Notes under the pieces: generated by a model | Databases searched by the model: none | What the model saw: only the letters and a program-made list of their open reading frames with translations | Told to the model about the DNA's origin: nothing | NCBI GenBank assembly: GCA_012518685.1 | Contig: JAAYRQ010000125.1 | Span: 1 to 64,000, forward strand | Direction of reading: 5' to 3' | DNA: 64,000 bases | DNA from: Syntrophomonadaceae bacterium | Lineage (GTDB): Bacteria; Bacillota; Syntrophomonadia; Syntrophomonadales; Syntrophomonadaceae | Shown here: positions 1 through 8,802 of the stretch, piece by piece | Layout of the letters: every line of letters begins with the position of its first letter | How positions within the stretch are numbered: the stretch's first letter is position 1 | Translations under genes and position numbers: made by a program

Positions 1-59
1 TTCTAGATTGGATAAGATGGATTCTAGATTGGATAAGATGGATTCTAGATTGGATAAAT
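1..59. repeat. 21-bp tandem repeat (ATTCTAGATTGGATAAGATGG, about 2.8 copies, truncated by window edge)
   Basis: Direct reading: ttctagattggataagatgg / attctagattggataagatgg / attctagattggataaat; encodes the heptad DKMDSRL. Confidence 0.9.
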
Positions 60-199
60 TAGAAAAAGGTCAGAAAAAGATGCAGAAAGATATTACCCAA
101 ATAAAACTTGAAGTTAGTGGGATATGGGAAGATATTAAAAGAATAGATAAAAGGGTTACTAAGCAAGAAAATGAAATAGAATATTTAAAAAGCCTATAA
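8..199 (+). CDS. coiled-coil heptad-repeat protein, probably 5'-truncated by window edge
   Basis: MDKMDSRLDKMDSRLDKLEKGQKKMQKDI...; heptad repeat continues to the window start. Confidence 0.6.
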   Translation: MDKMDSRLDKMDSRLDKLEKGQKKMQKDITQIKLEVSGIWEDIKRIDKRVTKQENEIEYLKSL

Positions 200-374
200 T
201 ATTGACCTTAGGATAATCTAACCAAACAATAGAATCTATTTGTTGCATTTCGCAAGTTCTAACATTTTTAACCACACCTTTAATATTGATTATAATATTT
301 ACTCACCTAAACTTGCAAAAACCATAAAACTATATTATTTTAAAATCGTTAATATCCAGAATGGAGTGCTAATA

Positions 375-815
375 GTGCTTTTCATTAATAACAAAAAAGG
401 TTTTACTTTAATCGAAGTCTTAACTTCTATGTTATTATTAGTTTTATTAACTATAAGTTTGTATGCAGTTGTTGTTTCTAGTAACATTTGGATATCTAAG
501 GCAGGAAAATCTACTAGAGCTATAACTTTAGCTAATTCTATAATTGAAGATATTAAAGCTAATTCTTATAATATACCAGTCGGAGTTTATAATCGTATAA
601 TGATTTACGAGAGTATTGGAAAAAATGGTCTAGGATTATCTACTAATTACAGTGACGAAAAATGGGGCAATTATGATATATCGATAACTATTAATGAAGC
701 ATCTATGGCGAATACTTCAGCCAATAATCTTTTAGAAGTGATAGTTAAAGTAAGTTGGGAAGAAGATTCTATCAATTATGAGGAAAAGTTAATTTCCATT
801 ATTGCTAGGCGTTAA
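375..815 (+). CDS. prepilin-type N-terminal cleavage/methylation protein (type IV pilin-like)
   Basis: KKGFTLIEVLTSMLLLVLLTISLYAVV class III signal; in-frame GTG at 375 with upstream GGAG preferred over 240. Confidence 0.8.
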   Translation: MLFINNKKGFTLIEVLTSMLLLVLLTISLYAVVVSSNIWISKAGKSTRAITLANSIIEDIKANSYNIPVGVYNRIMIYESIGKNGLGLSTNYSDEKWGNYDISITINEASMANTSANNLLEVIVKVSWEEDSINYEEKLISIIARR

Positions 816-833
816 TAATAAAAAGGTATAATT

Positions 834-1298
834 ATGCTGGAAAAAAATTTCAATCAGAAGGGATTTAGTTTAATTGAATTAATATTAGCTTTAGGCATTA
901 GCACTTTGGTAATAATCAGCTTATTATTAGTATTTATAGCCTCATTGAATGCTTATAAATGGGGAAGTACTGCAACTGATAATCAATATATGGCGAGAAG
1001 AGCTATTAATGATATTGAAAAAGATGTAAAAGAGGCTAAGCTTGTGAAAATTAACGAAGAAAATGATATATTAACACTTAATGAAGGAAAAGAAGAAATT
1101 AGATACTATACCCAGAAGCAGAATTTGATAAGATATGCTAATAAATCTGCTACTCCTATTGCGGAAAATGTAAGTCTGCTATTGTTTGAATTCCAGGCTG
1201 AAAATGACAATTTACTTGGAATCGAAATAGGGGTTACGAGTGGGGATGGGGACTATTGCCTAAAAGCCCAAATCTTTCCACGCACTTTTAAACCATAA
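834..1298 (+). CDS. prepilin-like protein (PilW-type)
   Basis: QKGFSLIELILALGISTLVIISLLLVFI prepilin signal. Confidence 0.8.
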   Translation: MLEKNFNQKGFSLIELILALGISTLVIISLLLVFIASLNAYKWGSTATDNQYMARRAINDIEKDVKEAKLVKINEENDILTLNEGKEEIRYYTQKQNLIRYANKSATPIAENVSLLLFEFQAENDNLLGIEIGVTSGDGDYCLKAQIFPRTFKP

Positions 1299-1315
1299 GT
1301 AGGTGTCGGCAAACA

Positions 1316-2809
1316 ATGTTAAAAGGTGAGCAAGGCAATCTAATCTTAATGACGATAATAATTTTAGCAGTAGTAAGTATATTAGGTATTTCTTTAGTGA
1401 CACTGGCTAGCTTAGAAAACTTGATGGTTGTTAATGTAAATAAAAACAAACAAGCCTATTTAGCTGCTGATGCTGGAATAGAAATAGCTAGAGATATAAT
1501 TATAAACAAGCTAAAAACTAATACCCCCATAGACAAAATAAAGGAAGATATTATGGAAAACTTCCAGAATGAGCTAGAGATAGGTGAAAATTTAACTACT
1601 AAAATAATAGCCTTAGATATAGATAAATATAATTCTGATGAAGAAATAGAAATTACAGCCCTAGGTAGATACCTAGATAATGAGAAAAAGGTAGCAGCAA
1701 TTTTAAAATTTACTAACCTGCCTATAAACCCTATTAAAACTAACAATTTTAAAGCAGCAGGACGATACAATGAAAAAATAGATTATAATAATACATATTT
1801 TATTGAAGAAGAAGAAGGCTGGGTTATTAAAAGCTATTATGAACCTTGGGGTAAAGTAATCACGAGTGATGGTGACATCCTATACAAAAATATTGTAACA
1901 AATGAACCAGATAGTAAATATTTTAATACGGAACTTGCTGAGATTGCTATAGCCCAGATGACACCTCTTACCCCAAAGAATGAGCCAAATCCAGATCGCC
2001 CTCCCCATTTATTAAATTCTCAGGACTTTCTTAATACAGGCTATGAAAGTGAATTTTGCTTGCCAAGTCTTAGCAAAAGTGATGTAGCTTATTTTTACCA
2101 AATTGCTTTGCTAGATAAAGATAATTGGGATATATGGGATGAAAAATACAAGAAGGGCAATAAAGGGAAGTTTTCTCTTGATAAGGTAGAAAAACCATAC
2201 AATTATATTGTCAGCGATTTGGATGATATTTCTGTTAATGATATACCTTCTAAAAAGAATATAAATATTACTATCAAAAATGAATTTAGGCAGAAGTTTC
2301 TTAATTGGCAACACTTTTTTTTAGGCATAAAGACTCCAGCGGTTACTTATGCTCCAGATGATGAAAAAGTCCTGTTAATAGTTACTAATGATAATTTACA
2401 TTTAGAAATAGAGAACCAACTAGATAGTATGCTTCTGGATTTATCGGCTATTACCTTATATTTATTATCATCTGGCAATATTAATTTCACCCATAGCTAT
2501 AATTCACTAAATCAAGCTAATACAAGTACGGAACAAAAACTAAAAGTATATGCACTAGCTGGACAGAGTCTGGCACTAGATAGCAATATTAATAATCTGA
2601 TTATTAATGGGTCACTACAATCCCCTAAGGATCTAACTATTGATATTGATGATAGTGTACTTATTAAGGATGAAGTAAATGATTTAGAGGATTTTATAGT
2701 TAATATAAGTACTAAAAACAATTATACATTAGTAGATAATTTTCCCTTTCGCTGGTCCTTCTTAGGCATAGGCAGAATAATTGATTATAGGCAAGGGGTA
2801 GAAGAGTAA
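1316..2809 (+). CDS. PilX-like minor pilin/pilus assembly protein
   Basis: MLKGEQGNLILMTIIILAVVSILGISLVTLASLE N-terminal helix, position inside the pilus operon. Confidence 0.6.
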   Translation: MLKGEQGNLILMTIIILAVVSILGISLVTLASLENLMVVNVNKNKQAYLAADAGIEIARDIIINKLKTNTPIDKIKEDIMENFQNELEIGENLTTKIIALDIDKYNSDEEIEITALGRYLDNEKKVAAILKFTNLPINPIKTNNFKAAGRYNEKIDYNNTYFIEEEEGWVIKSYYEPWGKVITSDGDILYKNIVTNEPDSKYFNTELAEIAIAQMTPLTPKNEPNPDRPPHLLNSQDFLNTGYESEFCLPSLSKSDVAYFYQIALLDKDNWDIWDEKYKKGNKGKFSLDKVEKPYNYIVSDLDDISVNDIPSKKNINITIKNEFRQKFLNWQHFFLGIKTPAVTYAPDDEKVLLIVTNDNLHLEIENQLDSMLLDLSAITLYLLSSGNINFTHSYNSLNQANTSTEQKLKVYALAGQSLALDSNINNLIINGSLQSPKDLTIDIDDSVLIKDEVNDLEDFIVNISTKNNYTLVDNFPFRWSFLGIGRIIDYRQGVEE

Positions 2810-3768
2810 TGTTGTTGAAAAAGAACCATGTAGTTGCCATAGATATAGATGATATCAAAATTAAGTTGATATACTTAAAACAATATAGAGGCAAATATGA
2901 GTTAATTGAAACTATTTCACTAGAAACACCTCCTGATACTGTAATAAATGGAATTATTTTAGAACCCCAAATATTAGGGGAAAGGATTGGCGAGCTTGTT
3001 CGTGATTATAAATTAACGGGTAAAAAGACGATAACGGCAGTTTCGGGCTCCCAAATATACATAAAGAACTTACTTATGCCTAAAATGAAACATACAGACC
3101 TAAGACAAGCAGTCCAATTTGAAGCTACTAAATTCTTACCCGTACCTGTACCAGAAATGGTTATAGATATATTTCCTTTGAAAAATACGGTTACTGAAAA
3201 TGGTCTTAAAACGGAATTGTTTTTTGTGGCAATACGCAGGCAGCAAATAGAAAATTTAGAGAAATGCCTTAAAATAGCTAATCTGAACTTAAAAATAATA
3301 GACTTAAAGCCCTTAGCAATCAACCGTATTATTGCTAATCCTAAGAATTACTCAGTCAAGGCTTTACTAAACATAGAAGCTAGCCGCTCGGACTTCTCTA
3401 TTCTAAATGGGGAAAATTTGTTGTTTTATCATCCTTTTGGGTTGGGTTACCTAGATTTAGATAAAGATGTAGAAGAAGACCATGATAATTATAAACAGGA
3501 AATTATTAATGAAGTGGTGCGTTCTCTGGAATACTATAATAATGAATATCAAATGTATCCTGAAACTATAATTATTACAGGATACAGTCAAATTGATAAT
3601 GTCAGCAAACTACAGCAACTAATAAAAGACAATATTTTTGATAATGTGCAAATAGGGGAAGTAAATTCTAACCTAGTAAATCCCCATAAGATATCTGAAT
3701 TCCCCAGTCCACAGTTTCAAACTGAGTATATGCTTACACTAGGTTTAGCAATAAGGGGTGGACTATAA
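2809..3768 (+). CDS. pilM: type IV pilus biogenesis protein PilM
   Basis: Actin-like PilM pattern (VAIDIDDIKIKLI..., KNLLMPKMKHTDLRQAVQFEATKFLPVP), followed by PilN/PilO-like genes. Confidence 0.8.
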   Translation: MLLKKNHVVAIDIDDIKIKLIYLKQYRGKYELIETISLETPPDTVINGIILEPQILGERIGELVRDYKLTGKKTITAVSGSQIYIKNLLMPKMKHTDLRQAVQFEATKFLPVPVPEMVIDIFPLKNTVTENGLKTELFFVAIRRQQIENLEKCLKIANLNLKIIDLKPLAINRIIANPKNYSVKALLNIEASRSDFSILNGENLLFYHPFGLGYLDLDKDVEEDHDNYKQEIINEVVRSLEYYNNEYQMYPETIIITGYSQIDNVSKLQQLIKDNIFDNVQIGEVNSNLVNPHKISEFPSPQFQTEYMLTLGLAIRGGL

Positions 3769-4310
3769 TGCGAGAAATTAAAATAAATCTTACAACTAAT
3801 CAAAATAAACAAAATATAATATTTACTACCCCAGTCATTATATTTTTGATATTTTTGATAGTGGCTACTAGCCTAGGCATAATCTATGGTTTAGCATCAG
3901 AAGAGCTGCGTCATCAGCAAATGATTAACAATAATCTGAAAATAAAAAATGAAGAAATTATAGCTATAAATAATAATTTAAGCAAAAAATCGGAGTTAGC
4001 TGGGAAATTAAATACAAAAGAAAAGTTAGTAAAGGAATTAAGCAGTGAAATTCCAATACTAAGCAAGGCTTTTGCAGAAGTTGAATCGGCTATAACACCA
4101 GACAGCATGCTACTCAACTTAGTAATTAACTATGAAAAAATAGAAATAACAGGCATAGCTACTAACCATGCCGAAATTGCTTATATTATTGCTAACATCA
4201 GGGAAAGTAAATATTTTATTAATACCAAATTAGTTTCTACCCAGGTGATGTCACATAGTGAAAAACTTATGTTTCATATAGAAACCTATTGGGAGGTATC
4301 TACAAAATGA
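3768..4310 (+). CDS. pilN: PilN-like pilus assembly protein
   Basis: MREIKINL N-terminus, single TM then coiled coil, downstream of pilM with ATG overlap. Confidence 0.65.
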   Translation: MREIKINLTTNQNKQNIIFTTPVIIFLIFLIVATSLGIIYGLASEELRHQQMINNNLKIKNEEIIAINNNLSKKSELAGKLNTKEKLVKELSSEIPILSKAFAEVESAITPDSMLLNLVINYEKIEITGIATNHAEIAYIIANIRESKYFINTKLVSTQVMSHSEKLMFHIETYWEVSTK

Positions 4311-4969
4311 GGCTAACCAAGAAGGAAGCTATAGTAATAACCATGTTGCTTGTGATTGCAGCAGTATATATTTTCTATAAATTCATATATGGACCGATTA
4401 TTAACGAAACTAATCAATTAGTTATTAAAAATAGTAAACTAAAGGCTTCACAGGAAAGAGCTCTTAAAGAAGATCTATTAAACGGTGATAATGAGTTAAT
4501 TAATAATATTAATAAACTTAACAGCCTTAATGCACTTATACCCAATATGCCATTTATAGCTGAAAGCTATAAGTTTCTTGATGATACAGCTAGAAATAAT
4601 AACTTAAAGTTCTTTGCTAGTGGTTTAGATAATGAAATAAATGAAAAAACCATAAATGATAATCTAACATACTACGAGTGCCATTATGTTCTTAACCTTA
4701 ATGGTTCTTATCCTAATTTAGTGAAATTTATTAGAGAAATTGAAGAGTCTGAACGCTTATATTGCTTAGATAGTATATCCTTGGTTATAGGTCAGACTAC
4801 TATAGTTCTAGAAGATGGGGTTACTACTACTGATTATAATGCAGATGATATTAGTATGATAGTAGAATTAAAAACTTTTTATGATGATTTAATCTTATCT
4901 GAAATAAATAGCATAAATAAAATTAACTATAATAATGAACCAGGTCTTAACCCCTTTCGCATCCATTAA
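4307..4969 (+). CDS. pilO: PilO-like pilus assembly protein
   Basis: ATGA overlap with pilN stop; TM plus coiled coil; order pilM-pilN-pilO. Confidence 0.65.
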   Translation: MRLTKKEAIVITMLLVIAAVYIFYKFIYGPIINETNQLVIKNSKLKASQERALKEDLLNGDNELINNINKLNSLNALIPNMPFIAESYKFLDDTARNNNLKFFASGLDNEINEKTINDNLTYYECHYVLNLNGSYPNLVKFIREIEESERLYCLDSISLVIGQTTIVLEDGVTTTDYNADDISMIVELKTFYDDLILSEINSINKINYNNEPGLNPFRIH

Positions 4970-4973
4970 TCAA

Positions 4974-5020
4974 ATGACCTAGCTTACACAAAGTTTTTGT
5001 GCAGGCTAGGTCATATTTTT
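4974..5020 (+). terminator. Rho-independent terminator (ATGACCTAGC...GCTAGGTCAT + ATTTTT)
   Basis: 10-bp inverted repeat plus inner pairing, T-run; lies between convergent pilO and selenoprotein genes. Confidence 0.8.
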
Positions 5021-5046
5021 ATCAGCTATGTTGGGTGGTATGTTTT

Positions 5047-5382
5047 TTATAGTGAACAACTTACATTTTGTACTCCTTTAACTTTTTGAATGCCTTTAAT
5101 AATTAACTTGTTAAAAATCCACCATTTTTTCACATCGATTTCGACGAGTATATTTGGAGCTATGCTAATATCGTTTGATTTCCATATGTCTATATTGCCA
5201 AAATAGCTACTAGTATAATTGCTCATTTCTTTAGGAGCGGGCCGACCCCTACGAACTGCAGGGATGAAGAAGATTTCTAGATGACCTCAACCGCAACCAC
5301 TGTGTCTAGTCTTTACATAAACTGTTATTTCCTTGCCTTTTTCTTCTATATATTTTACTGCTGCAGGGCTAATAATAAACAT
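5047..5382 (-). CDS. CC/Se-motif family (HesB-like) selenoprotein; in-frame UGA at 5289-5287 read as Sec
   Basis: Reverse-strand translation: MFIISPAAVKYIEEKGKEITVYVKTRHSGCG-U-GHLEIFFIPAVRRGRPAPKEMSNYTSSYFGNIDIWKSNDISIAPNILVEIDVKKWWIFNKLIIKGIQKVKGVQNVSCSL*; SD AAAGGAG upstream; frame open on both sides of one TGA. Confidence 0.85.
5245..5265 (-). promoter_or_regulatory. putative bacterial SECIS element
   Basis: 21 nt after the UGA: AUCCCUGC-AGUUC-GUAGGGGU, 8-bp stem (with G-U pairs) and 5-nt loop with G at position 2. Confidence 0.7.
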
Positions 5383-5411
5383 CTACATCAACTCCTTTAA
5401 GTATAGATTAG

Positions 5412-5430
5412 CATACCCCATAAGGGTATG
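5412..5430. promoter_or_regulatory. inverted repeat CATACCC-CATAA-GGGTATG, candidate operator
   Basis: Perfect 7-bp arms, 30 bp upstream of the selenoprotein start and about 107 bp upstream of tldD. Confidence 0.5.
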
Positions 5431-5536
5431 GCAAGTAAAAAATGTAGTATAAGTAGGAAATATTATTAATAATGGCGAATAGTTAATTTGTATTTAAAAT
5501 GGGAAAACTATATTACTAAATATCTGGAGGATTTTA

Positions 5537-6964
5537 ATGCTTAATAAAAATGTACTTACTAAAATTTTAGATATTGCTTTAAAAAAAGGTGGAGATTTTG
5601 CAGAAATATATGTGGAAGAAAAAACCGTTAATAATATTTTTTGTGAGGATAATAAAATAGAACGAATTAATGGTGGCATTGAAAAAGGGGCTGGCATTAG
5701 AGTGATTAATGCTGGGAATACTGCCTATGTTTATACAAATGACTTAACTGAATCTGGTTTATTAAACTCGGCGATTACTGCGAGCAATGCATTAGTAAAT
5801 GCTAATTCAGCACCCATATCCAATATTAATTTACAAGTAAGAAAACCTAATTATACCTTAGATTGTTTAAAACAGCCCGATAATATGGGTATTGAGGATA
5901 AGATTACTAAGATATTAGATGCAAATAAGCTAGCTCGTAATATAAGTGAAGAAATTCGTCAGGTTACCATTGCTATAGGGGATAGTAAGAAAAAACTACA
6001 AATAGCTAATAGTAATGGGGTTTATGTTGAGGACGAGCGTCTGCGGGTTAGATTAATCGCCAACATTGTATCTGGCAGAGATAATTTAATCCAAACAGGT
6101 TACGAATCGGCGGGGGGTGTATGTGGTTTAGAATTACTAGATGAATTTTCCTTAGAAGCATTAGCCGAAAAAGCAGCTAATTTATCTCTTAATATGCTAG
6201 ATGCTAAGCCTGCACCTGCAGGAAAGATGCCTATAGTTATGGCTGCTGAAGCAGGTGGAACTATGGTACATGAAGCCTGTGGACATGGCTTAGAGGCAGA
6301 TTTGGTACAAAGAGGATTATCCGTATATAATAAAAAAGGAGAAAAAGTTGCTAATGAAAAAGTGACAGTGATTGATGATGCTTCAATTCCTAGCAAATAT
6401 GGAAGCTATGTTTTTGATGATGAAGGAGAAGTAGGTCAAAAAACCATACTCATTGAAAATGGTTATTTAACTAACTACATGTATGATTATTTAACTGCCG
6501 AAAAGGATAAAGTAAAATCTACTGGTAATGGTAGGCGTGAATCCTATCAACATAAGCCTATACCCCGTATGAGTAATACTTATATAGCTCCAGGATTTGA
6601 TAAACCTGACGAAATTATTAAGTCAACTAAAAAGGGGCTTTTAGTAAAAAAAATGGGGGGCGGTCAAGTTAATACGACTAATGGAGATTTTGTTTTTGAA
6701 GTTTCTGAAGGTTATTTAATAGAAGATGGGGAAGTGCAATACCCAGTAAGAGGTGCTACTCTGATAGGTAATGGACCTATCGCTTTAACTCAAATAGATA
6801 GGGTAGCTAATGACATCGGCTATGCTATAGGTACTTGTGGGAAAGATGGGCAAGGGGTACCTGTAGCCGATGCTCAACCGACCATAAGAATTAAAGAATT
6901 AACTGTAGGTGGTACAGCTATAGACCATGATAATTTGACCATTAAAAGGATTAGAAGAAAGTAG
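5537..6964 (+). CDS. tldD: TldD family metallopeptidase
   Basis: HEACGHGLEAD metal-binding motif, AGTMVHEACGHGLEADLVQRG. Confidence 0.95.
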   Translation: MLNKNVLTKILDIALKKGGDFAEIYVEEKTVNNIFCEDNKIERINGGIEKGAGIRVINAGNTAYVYTNDLTESGLLNSAITASNALVNANSAPISNINLQVRKPNYTLDCLKQPDNMGIEDKITKILDANKLARNISEEIRQVTIAIGDSKKKLQIANSNGVYVEDERLRVRLIANIVSGRDNLIQTGYESAGGVCGLELLDEFSLEALAEKAANLSLNMLDAKPAPAGKMPIVMAAEAGGTMVHEACGHGLEADLVQRGLSVYNKKGEKVANEKVTVIDDASIPSKYGSYVFDDEGEVGQKTILIENGYLTNYMYDYLTAEKDKVKSTGNGRRESYQHKPIPRMSNTYIAPGFDKPDEIIKSTKKGLLVKKMGGGQVNTTNGDFVFEVSEGYLIEDGEVQYPVRGATLIGNGPIALTQIDRVANDIGYAIGTCGKDGQGVPVADAQPTIRIKELTVGGTAIDHDNLTIKRIRRK

Positions 6965-6974
6965 GTGACTAGCG

Positions 6975-8318
6975 ATTAAAGAACATTTGCAAGCTGTGGC
7001 TGAAAAGGTTTTAAATATAGCTACTGACCAAGGAGTAGATGCCGAAGCTTTTTTACTACACAATAGAGAATTAAGTATAGAAGTTAATAATGCTCAAGTA
7101 GAAACACTAAAACAAGCTGAGGAAATAGGACTAGGAATTCGGATAATTAAAAATGGATGTTTAGGTTTTACTTATACCAGTGATTTAGCTGATAATGCTA
7201 TTATAACGGCAGTTAAAAATGCTATTAATATTGCTCAATTTACTACACCAGATGAACATAATTCATTACCAAAAAAACAGGAAAACTATCCTGAACTAGG
7301 GTTTCTTTATGATGATGAATTTAATACTATTAATATAGATGAAAAAATTAACTTGGCTAAAAGAGTGGAGGAAATAGCCCAAAATTATGACAATAGAATC
7401 AAAATAGTAGAAAGTGCCACTTATGAGGATACTGAATTTAGTTCCTTGATTGTAAATACAAATGGATTGTATGCTTGTGAAAAAGCAAATTATGGAGGTA
7501 TATATGTTTTTTTAGTTGCTGAAGAGCAAGGGATAGCCGAAAATGGTTATGCTATGATGGTTAACAGGAAGTTGTACGATATAAATCCAGAATTAGTAGC
7601 TAAGGAAGCTACCCAAAATGCCCTTAGAAGTCTAAATGCTAAAAGAATAGATTCTGCACAGCTGCCTTCTATTATGGAGCCTTACATAATGACAAAATTT
7701 ATGGGCTTGATTGCTCAAATGATAAATGCTAATGCTGTGCAAAAAGGAAAATCTCTTTTTGCTAATAAAGAAGGTGAAATAGTAGCCTCCCCTATATTCA
7801 ACCTAGTTGATGATGGGCTCTTACAAGACGGCATAGCTAGCTTTCCTTTTGACAGTGAAGGAGTAGGGTCAAGGAAGAATGATATTATAACTAAGGGAAT
7901 TTTGCAAGGGTTTTTATATGATACTTATACAGCGAATAAAGCTGGAATAAATTCTACAGGTAATGCAGCTAGGGGGTCATTTCGAGGATTGCCCACCGTA
8001 GGGACTACTAATTTTACTATATTACCTGGCGATAAAACTCCAAAATCTTTAATCTCTGATATTGAAAAAGGTTTTTATATTACTGAAGTAATGGGTATGC
8101 ATACTGCTAATCCAGTGTCAGGAGATTTCTCAGTAGGTGCTGCTGGCATTATGATAGAACAGGGTGAACTAACTTATCCTGTTAGGGGGGTTACTATCGC
8201 AGGTAATCTTATTGATTTTTTACAAGATATTGATGCTATAGGGAATGATATTCGCTTTTTCGGAGGGCGATCATCACCGACTATTAGACTAAAATCTTTA
8301 AGTATTGGTGGAGAGTAA
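6975..8318 (+). CDS. pmbA: TldD/PmbA (TldE) family protein; probable ATT start
   Basis: GIRIIKNGCLGFTYTSD, FLYDTYTANKAG, NPVSGDFSVGAAG; in-frame stop just upstream leaves ATT 6975 (SD AGGTG) or TTG 6987 as start. Confidence 0.9.
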   Translation: MKEHLQAVAEKVLNIATDQGVDAEAFLLHNRELSIEVNNAQVETLKQAEEIGLGIRIIKNGCLGFTYTSDLADNAIITAVKNAINIAQFTTPDEHNSLPKKQENYPELGFLYDDEFNTINIDEKINLAKRVEEIAQNYDNRIKIVESATYEDTEFSSLIVNTNGLYACEKANYGGIYVFLVAEEQGIAENGYAMMVNRKLYDINPELVAKEATQNALRSLNAKRIDSAQLPSIMEPYIMTKFMGLIAQMINANAVQKGKSLFANKEGEIVASPIFNLVDDGLLQDGIASFPFDSEGVGSRKNDIITKGILQGFLYDTYTANKAGINSTGNAARGSFRGLPTVGTTNFTILPGDKTPKSLISDIEKGFYITEVMGMHTANPVSGDFSVGAAGIMIEQGELTYPVRGVTIAGNLIDFLQDIDAIGNDIRFFGGRSSPTIRLKSLSIGGE

Positions 8319-8346
8319 AACTTATGTAATAGGGGGAACTAAAGAC

Positions 8347-8802
8347 TTGCTTAAAATACTTATCATAAATGGACCTAATTTAAATATGTTGGGGGTTAGA
8401 GAACCAAAAATATATGGTGAAATGAGCCTTAATTTATTGGAAGATGAATTGAAAAGTTATACGAAAAACAAAAATATAGTTTTAGATTTTTTTCAATCGA
8501 ATCATGAAGGTGAAATAATAGATAAGATACATTCAGCATACGATAAGATAGATATTATAATTATTAATGCAGGGGCTCTTACTCATTATAGTATTGCTAT
8601 CCATGATGCTCTTAAGTCAGTAGCCATCCCGACTATAGAAGTTCATTTAAGCAATATTTATAATAGGGAAGAATTTCGCCAGCAATCTTTTATTGCACCA
8701 ATCGCTATTGGCGGTATCTATGGCTTCGGCAAAGATGGTTATAAATTAGCTATAGATGCTGCAATAAGGTATTTAGATGGCAAGGCAGGTGGTTTGAATT
8801 AA
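8347..8802 (+). CDS. aroQ: type II 3-dehydroquinate dehydratase
   Basis: LIINGPNLNMLGVREPKIYG, FFQSNHEGEIIDKI, INAGALTHYSIAIHDAL, EVHLSNIYNREEFR. Confidence 0.95.
   Translation: MLKILIINGPNLNMLGVREPKIYGEMSLNLLEDELKSYTKNKNIVLDFFQSNHEGEIIDKIHSAYDKIDIIIINAGALTHYSIAIHDALKSVAIPTIEVHLSNIYNREEFRQQSFIAPIAIGGIYGFGKDGYKLAIDAAIRYLDGKAGGLN

Noticed and set aside
240-374. N-terminal 45 aa of the ORF-track prepilin
   Set aside because: Prepilin leaders are short; GTG 375 next to KKGFTLIEV with an upstream GGAG is the more credible start.
1456-1770. Antisense ORFs opposite core genes (for example 1456-1770 -, 17703-18236 -, 19294-19851 -, 29731-30375 -)
   Set aside because: Mirror images of well-supported plus-strand genes with Ser/Ile/Leu-rich low-complexity translations and no SD support.
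5287-5289. Interpretation of the in-frame TGA as a pseudogene-causing nonsense mutation
   Set aside because: The frame stays open on both sides, the motif context is SGCG-U-G and a SECIS-like hairpin follows; selenocysteine is the better explanation, although genome-level Sec machinery still has to be confirmed.
5494-5697. 67-aa minus-strand ORF at the tldD start
   Set aside because: Antisense to conserved tldD coding sequence; the real minus-strand gene here is the UGA-containing selenoprotein ending at 5047.
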